A stretch of DNA of 8,445 bases from an uncultured Prevotellaceae bacterium (GCA_937896015.1 CALBLR010000333.1:1-8445); one strand, 5' to 3'; positions 1 to 6,416 are shown, numbered from the stretch's first letter. Notes: generated from the letters alone by a model not told the origin. Numbers and translations are program-made.

Positions 1-288
1 CCCCCCCCACGGCTCAAAGCGGCCGCCGCCGATGCCCCTGAGCCACTCGGGCTCCATGGCCTCAACATCAAGCCCTTGGGCATCAAGCCACCGCTGGGCA
101 CGCTTGGCTCCCCTGCACACCACGGCCGATCCAGCAGGCGCATACCACGCGGGCAGCAGCTGCAAGTCGCGCCTGAGCTGCTGCGCAAATGGCGGCGCTG
201 TGTAGTTGGGGCCGCCATTGGCCAGGGCCAAGTCGTTTTCCGGGTTGAAAATGAAGATGCTGCGCATAGGCTTATTGAAAGGAGGCAT
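1..288 (-). CDS. Conserved protein of unknown function, N-terminal 96 residues (runs off window)
   Basis: The minus strand is open from an ATG at 286-288 to the window edge, giving 96 codons with no stop. The product begins MPPFNKPMRSIFIFNPENDL and continues ALANGGPNY; the motif FNPENDLALANG (residues 14-25) followed by a segment resembling LLPAWYAPAG is one I recall from uncharacterised Bacteroidales proteins, for which I know no function. No signal peptide or membrane segment is visible, so it is probably cytoplasmic. A second in-frame ATG (265-267, residue 8) lies just before the conserved part and is an equally possible start; neither has a Shine-Dalgarno sequence. The gene begins directly after the T-tract of the tRNA-Arg terminator, leaving almost no room for its own promoter. 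The first eight bases of the window are all C, so the last codons may be unreliable. Codon use is GC-rich, like the neighbouring core genes. Confidence 0.7.
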   Translation of the reverse strand, partial: MPPFNKPMRSIFIFNPENDLALANGGPNYTAPPFAQQLRRDLQLLPAWYAPAGSAVVCRGAKRAQRWLDAQGLDVEAMEPEWLRGIGGGRFEPWGG

Positions 289-289
289 A

Positions 290-326
290 TAAAAAAATTA
301 ATGGAAGCCAATTGCTTAGCTTCCAT
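290..326 (-). terminator. Intrinsic terminator of the tRNA-Arg gene
   Basis: Read on the minus strand, a perfect 8-bp stem (ATGGAAGC at 326-319 and GCTTCCAT at 308-301) closes a 10-base loop and is followed by TAATTTTTTTAT (300-289). It lies 13 bases beyond the tRNA 3' end. Hairpin plus T-rich tract is the classic form of a Rho-independent terminator. The T-tract ends at the start codon of the next gene (288). Confidence 0.65.
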
Positions 327-339
327 CATTGATTTTTCG

Positions 340-413
340 TGACCCATATAGGATTCAAACCTATAACCTTTTGATCCGTAGTCAAACACTCTATTCAGTT
401 GAGCTAATGGGCC
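340..413 (-). tRNA. tRNA-Arg, anticodon ACG
   Basis: The minus strand folds into a full cloverleaf: acceptor GGCCCAT/ATGGGTC (one G-T pair at 2-71), D stem GCTC/GAGT, anticodon stem TTTGA/TCAAA with loop CTACGGA, five-base variable loop AGGTT, and T stem ATAGG/CCTAT. Anticodon ACG (A34 converted to inosine by TadA) reads CGU, CGC and CGA arginine codons. A20 and C35, which are arginine identity elements in E. coli, are present. The discriminator is A73 and no CCA is encoded. Odd points: the D loop has A15 and A19 where G is usual, the variable loop ends in T48 and the T loop has T56 where C is nearly universal. Both changes preserve pairing of the tertiary partners 15-48 and 19-56. The arms are AT-rich compared with neighbouring genes. 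A promoter and an intrinsic terminator flank it, suggesting its own transcription unit. Confidence 0.95.
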
Positions 414-446
414 AGATTGCATAGCGGCTATTTCCGTTTTGCGCTG

Positions 447-477
447 CAAAATTACGCAATATATCTGTAACAGCAAA
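447..477 (-). promoter_or_regulatory. Bacteroidetes-type promoter for tRNA-Arg
   Basis: On the minus strand TTTG (477-474) is followed after 19 bases by TAATTTTG (454-447), an exact match to the Bacteroidetes sigma-ABfr consensus TTTG-N19..21-TAnnTTTG. The mature tRNA 5' end (413) lies 33 bases downstream, a sensible distance for a short leader removed by RNase P. Confidence 0.75.
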
Positions 478-545
478 GCATTTTTCAAAAAATATTTTTC
501 AATCCGCACAAATTTCGTGATTTCAGGGATTGGGGTGCGGCCAAG

Positions 546-1241
546 TCAGAACAGATAGGGCACCGACGGGTCGGAGTTCAGGCGGTCGACATATTCCATA
601 AAATAGCTGTTGACCATGGGTGTTGACTGGTAGTCCTTCATCATGGTGTAGCGGCGCAGCAAGTCGGGATATGCGTCGAGCAGCCCTATGAGGTAGTCGC
701 TGTCGACCTTGTGCACGGTGTGTGTGGCAAAGTCGAGGTGGTAGAAAGGAGCCGTGGCGCCATTGTACATGCCGCCCATGCCCACACCGGTGTCCATGCC
801 CGTGACAAGGCCCACCATCATGTTGAGCATCACGCCTCCAAAGGTGGGTCCGCCGCGCAGCCACTGCACAAACGCCACTTTAGCCGAGAAGAACAGCGGC
901 ACAAAGCGTGAAAAGTGCGAGCAGTCGCCCTTGAAGTTGGCCTTGATCCAGTTGCTGCTGATGAGCCACGTGCTGTCGCCGATGGCCACTGCCACCGAAC
1001 GCTGCCTTAGGGAGCGCGTCACGCGCTTGTCGGCCGTGGAGAAGTCGTAGTCATATGGCGAGCGCACTTCTATTTTGGGGTTGACGACCACCGTGTCGGC
1101 CCGCTGGTTGAATATCGACTGCCACGAGCGGTAGACGCACAGCGTGTCGGCCGTCTGCGCCGCACCGCGGCCGGCAAAAGCAGCCACCGCTGCCAGCACT
1201 ATGGCTGCCCGCAGTGCAGCCTGCCTGAGTTTCATTGCCAT
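546..1241 (-). CDS. Secreted protein of unknown function
   Basis: A 231-residue product with an N-terminal signal peptide: positively charged start (MAMKLRQAALR), hydrophobic run (about residues 12-23) and a likely cleavage site after an Ala-rich stretch near residues 28-29. There is no lipobox, so it is probably periplasmic or exported. The start could equally be the second ATG (residue 3, position 1235), which gives the more typical MKLRQ. Features: DTVVVNPKIEVRSPYDYDF (49-67), a Gly/Met-rich apolar stretch (about 129-162, GGPTFGGVMLNMMVGLVTG onward) that may be membrane-associated, and a charged C-terminal third with LLDAYPDLLRRYTMMKDYQ (187-205) and YFMEYVDRLNSD. I do not recognise a named domain; it resembles small conserved exported proteins of Bacteroidales. 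It starts 27 bases after the PfkB kinase gene on the same strand with no intervening promoter that I can see, so the two are probably cotranscribed. Confidence 0.8.
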   Translation of the reverse strand: MAMKLRQAALRAAIVLAAVAAFAGRGAAQTADTLCVYRSWQSIFNQRADTVVVNPKIEVRSPYDYDFSTADKRVTRSLRQRSVAVAIGDSTWLISSNWIKANFKGDCSHFSRFVPLFFSAKVAFVQWLRGGPTFGGVMLNMMVGLVTGMDTGVGMGGMYNGATAPFYHLDFATHTVHKVDSDYLIGLLDAYPDLLRRYTMMKDYQSTPMVNSYFMEYVDRLNSDPSVPYLF

Positions 1242-1268
1242 AATATCACCATTTACAAACTATCCTAT

Positions 1269-2144
1269 TCACTCGCCGCGGCTGAGCACGGCCTGCACAT
1301 CGGCCTCGGTGCCGCAAAAGGCGCCCGTTTTTTCGAGGTTGAGCGTGGCCATGGCGGCGGCAAAGCGGCCGGCCTCATCGTAGCCGGCCCCGCGGCTGCG
1401 CATATACAGGTAGCCAGTGGCGTAGGTGTCGCCGCAGCCAGTGGCGTCGACCAGTTGCTTGGGACGGTAGGCGGGAATGCGGTGCATCAGGCCGTCGGCA
1501 TATATCACCGAGCCATAGCTGCCCAGCGTCATCAGCACCTCTTTCACTCCCCAGCCGGCCAGCACGCGCGCCGCCGGCTCGAGGTCGGAGTAGCCGGTGA
1601 GCGACTCAATTTCGTGCTCGTTCACCTTGAGGATGTCGACCATCTGCAGCACCTGGCGCTTCTGCTGCCAGTCGCAGGGATACACCTTGTCGCCGTCGAC
1701 ATAGCGCAGGAACCCCTGCGCGTCGACGCTGAGCGTGCCGCGGCCCGCAAGCGACTCGATGGCGTCGAGCGGGAAGTCGTCGGCCAGCAGCGAGCCCAGG
1801 TGGATGTAGCGCGCCTCAACTCCGCTCAACTTCTGGGCGGTGAAGGGATCGGCCTTGGCCAGCACGCGCTGGCGGCGGTTGTTCATGTTCTCGCCATAGG
1901 AGTTTTCGAAAAACACCGTGTGGCGGCTGGGAATCACCTCCACCTCGATGCCGGCGCCGCGCATGCGGTCAACGGCCTGCATGTCGGCCTCGGCGAGCGA
2001 TGTCACGAGCTTGTAGCTCACCCCGGGCATGCGGCTGATGCCGTAAGAGAAGTAGTAGGAAGTGCCGCCGTTGAGCGAGGCTGTGCTGTGAGGGGTTATG
2101 ATTTTGTCGAGCGTGATGTGCCCGATGCAGCAAATGTCAGTCAT
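1269..2144 (-). CDS. PfkB-family carbohydrate kinase
   Basis: A 291-residue ribokinase/PfkB-fold enzyme, expected to transfer the gamma-phosphate of ATP to a sugar or nucleoside hydroxyl in the cytoplasm. Visible signatures: N-terminal GHITLDKI (8-15), GGTSYYFSYGISR (26-38) in the substrate-binding region, KVNEHEIESLTG (173-184), the ATP-site strand TLGSYGS (206-212) and the C-terminal PfkB signature DATGCGDTYATGYLY (233-247), in which GCGD (236-239) forms the anion hole and Asp239 is the catalytic base. The usual second Ala of the GAGD motif is Cys here, which several family members tolerate. Length is normal for the family. The substrate cannot be assigned from sequence alone; the sparse N-terminal lid resembles the branch with plant inositol-kinase-like enzymes, which is only a suggestion. 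A clear promoter lies upstream, giving a leader of roughly 40 bases, and the secreted-protein gene follows after 27 bases. Confidence 0.9.
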   Translation of the reverse strand: MTDICCIGHITLDKIITPHSTASLNGGTSYYFSYGISRMPGVSYKLVTSLAEADMQAVDRMRGAGIEVEVIPSRHTVFFENSYGENMNNRRQRVLAKADPFTAQKLSGVEARYIHLGSLLADDFPLDAIESLAGRGTLSVDAQGFLRYVDGDKVYPCDWQQKRQVLQMVDILKVNEHEIESLTGYSDLEPAARVLAGWGVKEVLMTLGSYGSVIYADGLMHRIPAYRPKQLVDATGCGDTYATGYLYMRSRGAGYDEAGRFAAAMATLNLEKTGAFCGTEADVQAVLSRGE

Positions 2145-2187
2145 TCGTAAATCGATATAAATTGTAAATTTTCACCAAATCGTGCCG

Positions 2188-2219
2188 CAAAATTAGAGCT
2201 AAAAATCATAATACGCAAC
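2188..2219 (-). promoter_or_regulatory. Promoter for the PfkB kinase / secreted protein unit
   Basis: On the minus strand TAATTTTG (2195-2188) matches the Bacteroidetes -7 element TAnnTTTG exactly. Twenty bases upstream is GTTG (2219-2216), one mismatch from the -33 element TTTG. The kinase ATG at 2144 lies about 43 bases downstream. Confidence 0.6.
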
Positions 2220-2287
2220 TATTCACGCCAAAAGCCGCGCCGCCAGGGCATTGCTTACGAAGTGCGACAAAAACGGAAAAAAATATT

Positions 2288-3364
2288 CTACGCATTGCTA
2301 AAGGCACATGTGCTATATTTTTTGTGATGGTTCATAAAGAATTGTTTTTGCCTTTCAACTTCACTGCGGAGTTCTTCCTCGGTAGGCATATATGTCATAT
2401 ATTTTGCTGCAAAAAGTTGGCTGCTTTCATTCAGTACAGAATATTTAGCTATCGTTGAATCAGTATCGGTGCACAATAATACGCCAACGGTTGGGTTGTC
2501 GTCTTTACCCTTAACAACATCATCATACATACGCACATACATATCGAGTTGTCCTATGTCAGCATGGCGCATTTTGTGCGTTTTCAATTCAAAAAACACA
2601 AACCGCTTCATGCGGAAATTATAAAACACCAAGTCAATATAGAAATCATCTGTTTCCGTGGCTATATGTTGCTGCCTTTCCACAAAAGCAAATCCACGTC
2701 CAAGTTCTAAAATGAACTGCTCAAGATTGTCAATTAGAGCCTGCTCAAGCTGCGACTCATTGTATTGTACGTTTTTCCTCAGGCCCATAAATTCAGCCAC
2801 CGTTGGATTTTTTATATACTCCATTGGATCTTTTTCGTCATACGGAGCTACGGCATTCACATCCCCAGACACTTTGCCTACACGCTGCTGAGCAAGACGT
2901 CTCTCATAATACTGAGATGATATGTTGCGGTCAAGCGTGGTTGTGCTCCACATGTCTTTAGAGGCTTGTGTAAGGTACCACATTCTGGCCACTGGGTTTG
3001 AGACAGACAAGAGTCGACGAATGTGAGTCCAGGTGAGATTTTGCACGAGTTCGTGCAAAATTCCATAGTCGCTGAACGCCAAGTAAAATTGCCTGAAATA
3101 CGACAAATTTCTACGACCAAAACCAGAGCCAAAATCGTTTTTCAAGTCATCTGCAAGTTTGTCAATGAGCCTTGCTCCATAAACAGCCCTGCACTCACCC
3201 TTCTGCTCCTCTTCAACTATTCGCTTTCCAATGTTCCAATATGTATTGAGCATTACACTACCAGCCATGGCATAAGCCAAGCGTCGGCCATTTTCTATTA
3301 TTTGACGAATGTCAGATATAAATGATCTGCCCTCAATGGGTGTACTATTGATATTATTCGACAT
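2288..3364 (-). CDS. YhcG/DUF1016-family PDDEXK nuclease
   Basis: A 358-residue two-domain protein. Residues about 15-165 match the DUF1016 N-terminal domain (LNTYWNIGKRIVEEEQ at 39-54, YGARLIDKLADDL at 62-74, GFGRRNLSYFRQFY at 81-94, LVQNLTWTHIRRLLSV at 106-121). Residues about 190-335 match the YhcG PDDEXK nuclease domain, with likely metal-binding and catalytic residues Asp244 (FYIDLVFYN), Glu259 and Lys261 (FFELKTHK) and Gln272 (IGQLDMYV). All core residues are present, so the nuclease should be active. The family is widespread on mobile and defence-rich DNA; its cellular role is not firmly established. Length is normal. The gene is markedly AT-richer than the kinase and DUF2520 genes on either side, and it stands alone, suggesting horizontal acquisition. 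A weak promoter candidate is TATATTTG (3479-3472), an exact -7 match without a good -33 element, which would give a leader of about 100 bases. Confidence 0.93.
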   Translation of the reverse strand: MSNNINSTPIEGRSFISDIRQIIENGRRLAYAMAGSVMLNTYWNIGKRIVEEEQKGECRAVYGARLIDKLADDLKNDFGSGFGRRNLSYFRQFYLAFSDYGILHELVQNLTWTHIRRLLSVSNPVARMWYLTQASKDMWSTTTLDRNISSQYYERRLAQQRVGKVSGDVNAVAPYDEKDPMEYIKNPTVAEFMGLRKNVQYNESQLEQALIDNLEQFILELGRGFAFVERQQHIATETDDFYIDLVFYNFRMKRFVFFELKTHKMRHADIGQLDMYVRMYDDVVKGKDDNPTVGVLLCTDTDSTIAKYSVLNESSQLFAAKYMTYMPTEEELRSEVERQKQFFMNHHKKYSTCAFSNA

Positions 3365-3571
3365 TTTTTATTTAACAATTGAACCATCAAATTAACCGCT
3401 GCCTTGCTGTATACTTAACAACAAAGTCCGCAGCAAAAAATCTAAACTCTGGCAAGCCGCTTTGACATTTGCAAATATATGAAAATATCTTTCAATATCT
3501 ATGAATTGACGCCTTGATTTCACACGCAACCACCGTCTTGGCGACATACGCCGGCTTTAGCTGCGGGAGTA

Positions 3572-3604
3572 ATTGCAGAAAGTGGAAATTAAATTGTAAC
3601 TTTG
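3572..3604 (+). promoter_or_regulatory. Promoter of the DUF2520-kdsC-maf-coaW operon
   Basis: ATTG (3572-3575, one mismatch to TTTG), a 21-base spacer, then TAACTTTG (3597-3604), an exact TAnnTTTG match. Only four bases separate the -7 element from the ATG at 3609, so transcription should begin at or within a few bases of the start codon. Confidence 0.65.
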
Positions 3605-3608
3605 CGGC

Positions 3609-4400
3609 ATGACACGCAAGATAGTGATGATAGGCGCGGGCAATGTGGCGGCAAGCCTGGCCCGCGCGCTGGCACGCCGCCACCGCATTGTGCAGGTCTA
3701 CAGCCGGCACCTGGCCAACGCGCAGCGGCTGGCCGGGGCGGTGGGCTGCGGCGCGGCCACCGACAGCCTCGCCGGCATCGACCCGGGCGCCGACACCTAT
3801 GTGATGGCGGTGCGTGACGACGCCATTGCCCAGGTGGCCGCGGCGGTGCCCGACCGCCCGGGAGCATTGTGGCTGCACACGTCGGGCACCAAGCCGCTGG
3901 CGGTGCTCGGCGCGAGCCACGCACGGTGCGGGGTGCTGTATCCCATGCAGTCGTTCAGCCGCGAGATGCCCGTTGACTTCAGCGGCGTGCCCGTGTTTGT
4001 GGAAGGCTGCGACGCCGAGGCCGAGGCCGAGGTGGCTGAGCTGGCCCGCAGCATATCGGGCCGCGTGGAGGCGGCCGACAGCAGCAAGCGCGCGCGGCTG
4101 CACGTGGCGGCCGTGATGGCGTGCAACTTTGCCAACCACCTGTGGGCCCTCACGGCCGACACGCTGGCCGAGGCAGGCATCGACTTCAAGGTGATGCTGC
4201 CGCTCATACGCTCCACGGTGGCTAAGCTCGACACGCTCAGCCCGGCACAGTCGCAGACGGGGCCGGCCGTGCGCGGCGACATGGAGGTGATTGGCCGCCA
4301 GCGCCAAATGCTGGCGGGACGCACGCGGCAAATATATGACCTGCTGACCGAGAGCATAATCGAGCACTCAGGCAGGAGCAATGAAGAAACCAAACTATAA
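3609..4400 (+). CDS. Rossmann-like / DUF2520 oxidoreductase-like protein
   Basis: A 263-residue cytoplasmic protein with an N-terminal NAD(P)-binding Rossmann domain (KIVMIGAGNVAASLARAL, residues 4-21, holding the GxGNxA dinucleotide loop) and a C-terminal helical DUF2520 domain. Typical motifs are HTSGT (90-94), LYPMQSFS (110-117), HVAAVMACNFANHLWAL (165-181) and QTGPAVRGD (216-224). The layout resembles the 6-phosphogluconate dehydrogenase/ProC superfamily, but the substrate is not known. The start at 3609 is needed to keep the first beta strand; the next in-frame ATG (3627) would remove it. The start lies directly behind a -7 promoter element, so the transcript seems leaderless. It is the first gene of the operon, with kdsC beginning nine bases after its stop. 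The gene is extremely GC-rich, producing long shadow frames on both strands. Confidence 0.92.
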   Translation: MTRKIVMIGAGNVAASLARALARRHRIVQVYSRHLANAQRLAGAVGCGAATDSLAGIDPGADTYVMAVRDDAIAQVAAAVPDRPGALWLHTSGTKPLAVLGASHARCGVLYPMQSFSREMPVDFSGVPVFVEGCDAEAEAEVAELARSISGRVEAADSSKRARLHVAAVMACNFANHLWALTADTLAEAGIDFKVMLPLIRSTVAKLDTLSPAQSQTGPAVRGDMEVIGRQRQMLAGRTRQIYDLLTESIIEHSGRSNEETKL

Positions 4401-4409
4401 GCAAGCTAT

Positions 4410-4934
4410 ATGAGTTCCATCGACTACGACTTGAAACGGATACGCGGGGTGGTGTTTGACATCGACGGGGTGCTGTCGCCGTCGACCATTCCGCTGGCGC
4501 CGTCGGGCGAACCGATGCGCATGGTGAACATCAAGGACGGATATGCCATTCAACTGGCCGTGAAGCACGGGCTGCACATTGCCATACTGAGCGGCGCCAA
4601 AACTCAGGCCATCGACGTGCGCTTCCGCGGCCTTGGAGTGACCGACGTGTTTTTGGGAGCGGCGGTGAAGCTGCCCGTGCTGCAGCAGTGGATGCGCGAC
4701 CGCGGCCTCAGCCCCGAGGAAGTGGCCTATGCCGGCGATGACATCCCCGACCTGCATGTGATAGGCCACGTGGGCCTTGGCGTGGCTCCGGCCGACGCCG
4801 CCCCCGAGGTGAAGCAGGCCGCACGCTACATTTCGCCCTACGCGGGCGGATATGGCGTGGGACGCGACCTGCTGGAGCAGATAATGAAGGCTCAGGGGCT
4901 GTGGCTTGACGACCGCCACGCCTTTGGCTGGTGA
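4410..4934 (+). CDS. kdsC: 3-deoxy-D-manno-octulosonate 8-phosphate phosphatase (KdsC-type HAD hydrolase)
   Basis: A 174-residue HAD phosphatase without cap domain, the size typical of KdsC/YrbI. It should hydrolyse Kdo-8-phosphate to Kdo and phosphate, supplying Kdo for the lipopolysaccharide inner core. HAD motifs: I, VVFDIDGVLS (14-23), with nucleophile Asp17 and Asp19; II, ILSGAK (59-64), with Ser61; III, Lys87 (AAVKLP); IV, YAGDDIPDL (107-115), with Asp110, Asp111 and Asp114 for Mg. KDGYAIQLAVKHGL (42-55) is also typical of the family, which acts as a tetramer. In E. coli KdsC motif II reads TGR; the SGA version here looks like a Bacteroidetes variant. The start codon lies nine bases after the DUF2520 stop and lacks a Shine-Dalgarno sequence. 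The C-terminal extension DDRHAFGW overlaps or abuts the upstream region of maf. The specific KdsC assignment, rather than another small HAD phosphatase, is likely but not certain. Confidence 0.87.
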   Translation: MSSIDYDLKRIRGVVFDIDGVLSPSTIPLAPSGEPMRMVNIKDGYAIQLAVKHGLHIAILSGAKTQAIDVRFRGLGVTDVFLGAAVKLPVLQQWMRDRGLSPEEVAYAGDDIPDLHVIGHVGLGVAPADAAPEVKQAARYISPYAGGYGVGRDLLEQIMKAQGLWLDDRHAFGW

Positions 4935-4963
4935 AGACACACTACTTTTACACCGATTTGGCT

Positions 4964-5554
4964 ATGAACAATCCGCTTGACAATCTAAAGAAATACGACA
5001 TAGTGCTGGCCAGCGGCTCGCCGCGGCGGCGCGAACTGCTGGCGGCGCTCGATGTGGAGTTTGCCGTGGAGGTGAAGCAGGGCATCGACGAGAGCTATCC
5101 GGCCGGCATGCCGCCCGACGAAGTGCCCCTTTACCTGTCGGCGCAAAAGGCACGCGCCTACATGGCCGACGCCACCGAGCGCCAGCTGGTGATAACGGCC
5201 GACACGGTGGTGATAGCCGGCGGGAGCATCATGGGCAAGCCACACTCGGCCGCCGAGGCGCGGGCCATGCTGCGCAGCCTGAGCGGCGGCCGCCACCATG
5301 TGGTGACGGGAGTGACGCTGCTGCACGGCGGCCACACCACCACATTCGGCGCAAGCAGCACGGTGGAGTTTGCTCCGCTCTCTGATGGTGAAATCGACTA
5401 CTACGTGGACCGCTACCGTCCGCTCGACAAGGCCGGGGCCTACGGCATTCAGGAGTGGATAGGCTGCGCGGCCATACGCTGCATCGAAGGCAGCTTCTAC
5501 AATGTGATGGGACTGCCCGTGCAGCGGCTGTATGAAGAACTGAAGAAACTGTAA
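4964..5554 (+). CDS. maf: Maf-family nucleoside triphosphate pyrophosphatase (dTTP/UTP type)
   Basis: A 196-residue Maf protein that hydrolyses dTTP, UTP or modified pyrimidine nucleotides to the monophosphate and pyrophosphate, cleaning the nucleotide pool. Motifs: LASGSPRRRELL (15-26) for phosphate binding, IDESYP (41-46), QKA (61-63), VITADTVV (76-83) with catalytic Asp80, GKP (91-93), DKAGAYGIQE (155-164) and GSFYNVMGLP (176-185). The GAYGIQ segment is the mark of the dTTP/UTP (YhdE/BsMaf) branch, as opposed to the m7GTP (YceF) branch. I chose the ATG at 4964. The frame is also open from a GTG at 4931 that overlaps the kdsC stop, but the 11 added residues (MKTHYFYTDLA) have no counterpart I know in Maf proteins, whereas MNNPLDNLKKYDIVLAS is a normal beginning. 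It sits 29 bases after kdsC and 34 before coaW, within the operon. Confidence 0.93.
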   Translation: MNNPLDNLKKYDIVLASGSPRRRELLAALDVEFAVEVKQGIDESYPAGMPPDEVPLYLSAQKARAYMADATERQLVITADTVVIAGGSIMGKPHSAAEARAMLRSLSGGRHHVVTGVTLLHGGHTTTFGASSTVEFAPLSDGEIDYYVDRYRPLDKAGAYGIQEWIGCAAIRCIEGSFYNVMGLPVQRLYEELKKL

Positions 5555-5588
5555 ACCTTTTTAACCTCTTTACAAAAAAATTACTGCT

Positions 5589-6416
5589 ATGGGACTGGTG
5601 ATAGGAATCGACGTGGGCGGAAGCACCACAAAAATCGTGGGTCTTGACAACGACGGCTGCATCAAGTCGCCAATGTTTATCACGGCGGCCGACCCTGTGA
5701 CGTCGCTCTTTGGAGCGTTTGGCAAATATGTGTATGACAACGGCATAAGCCTTGCCGATGTGGAGCACGTGATGCTCACTGGAGTGGGCAGTTCGCACGT
5801 GGACACGCCCATCTACGGACTGCCCACAAGCAAGGCCGACGAGTTTCAGGCCGACGGCCTCGGGGCGCACTTCGACAGCGGCCTCGACAGGCTGATGGTG
5901 GTGTCGATGGGCACCGGCACCACGCTGGTGAGGGTCGAGGGCAACGAAATAAGGCACGCTGGAGGCATAAGCATGGGGGGCGGCACGCTGCGCGGCCTGT
6001 CGGCCCTGCTGCTCAAAACCAGCAACATAGCCGAGGTGGTGGAAATGGCCTCACGCGGCGACATTTCTAAAATCAACCTGCAAATAAAGGACATCACCAC
6101 CCATCAGCTCGAGGGGCTGCCTATGTATGCCACAGCGTCGCTGTTTGGCAAGGTGGTGAACTCGAAGGCCGATGAGAGCGACATTGCCAAGGGGCTGATA
6201 TGCATGGTGCTTGAAACCATCGGGTCGTGTGCCGTGCTGGCGGCGGCCAACAGCCAGCTGCGCGACTTTGTGCTGATTGGCAACCTCACGCGCCTGCCCG
6301 ACTGCAAGGTGATATTTCCCATAATGGAAGACCTGTATGGCGTGCGCTTCCACGTGCCGGCCCATGCCGAATATTGCACGGCTCTGGGCGCCGCACTCGC
6401 CTACCGCAGCGTGTAA
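5589..6416 (+). CDS. coaW: Type II pantothenate kinase
   Basis: A 275-residue ASKHA-fold kinase closely resembling Staphylococcus aureus CoaW and the catalytic core of eukaryotic PANK. It phosphorylates pantothenate with ATP, the first committed step of coenzyme A synthesis, in the cytoplasm. Motifs: GIDVGGSTTKIVG (6-18, phosphate 1), LTGVGSSH (63-70), DEFQADGLGA (84-93) with the presumed catalytic Glu85, VSMGTGTTLV (105-114, phosphate 2), HAGGISMGGGTLRGLSALL (123-141, the most diagnostic block), and a C-terminal adenosine-binding region ending EYCTALGAALAYRSV. It is full length. It is the last gene of the operon, 34 bases after maf; that gap is AT-rich but holds no convincing promoter or Shine-Dalgarno sequence. 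The staphylococcal type II enzyme is not feedback-inhibited by CoA, which may or may not hold here. Confidence 0.92.
   Translation: MGLVIGIDVGGSTTKIVGLDNDGCIKSPMFITAADPVTSLFGAFGKYVYDNGISLADVEHVMLTGVGSSHVDTPIYGLPTSKADEFQADGLGAHFDSGLDRLMVVSMGTGTTLVRVEGNEIRHAGGISMGGGTLRGLSALLLKTSNIAEVVEMASRGDISKINLQIKDITTHQLEGLPMYATASLFGKVVNSKADESDIAKGLICMVLETIGSCAVLAAANSQLRDFVLIGNLTRLPDCKVIFPIMEDLYGVRFHVPAHAEYCTALGAALAYRSV

Noticed and set aside
504..540. Terminator of the secreted-protein gene on the minus strand (CCGCAC...GTGCGG)
   Set aside because: The stem is only 6 bp around a 25-base loop and the T-rich tract begins too far beyond it; it may be chance.
1455..2150. 231-codon open frame on the plus strand opposite the PfkB gene
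   Set aside because: It is antisense to a gene with an intact PfkB signature; its His/Ala/Val-rich composition marks it as a shadow frame.
2248..2299. 8-bp direct repeat GCATTGCT at 2248 and 2292, considered as an insertion footprint beside the nuclease gene
   Set aside because: Both copies lie on the same side of the gene (the second inside its coding end), and no copy is seen at the other end, so it is not a target duplication.
3492..4367. 291-codon open frame on the minus strand opposite the DUF2520 gene
   Set aside because: The product is His/Ala/Arg-rich, typical of the antisense of a very GC-rich gene, and the opposite strand encodes clear Rossmann and DUF2520 motifs.
4381..4413. 10-codon frame starting inside the DUF2520 gene and ending in an ATGA overlap with kdsC
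   Set aside because: It is too short and overlaps coding sequence; the overlap with the kdsC start is easily due to chance, though translational coupling cannot be excluded.
4931..4963. Upstream GTG start for maf overlapping the kdsC stop
   Set aside because: The 11 extra residues do not match normal Maf N termini, and ATG 4964 gives the usual beginning just before the LASGSPRR motif.
5229..5957. 242-codon open frame on the minus strand across maf and coaW
   Set aside because: It spans two well-recognised genes and their spacer on the other strand, with no recognisable motifs of its own.
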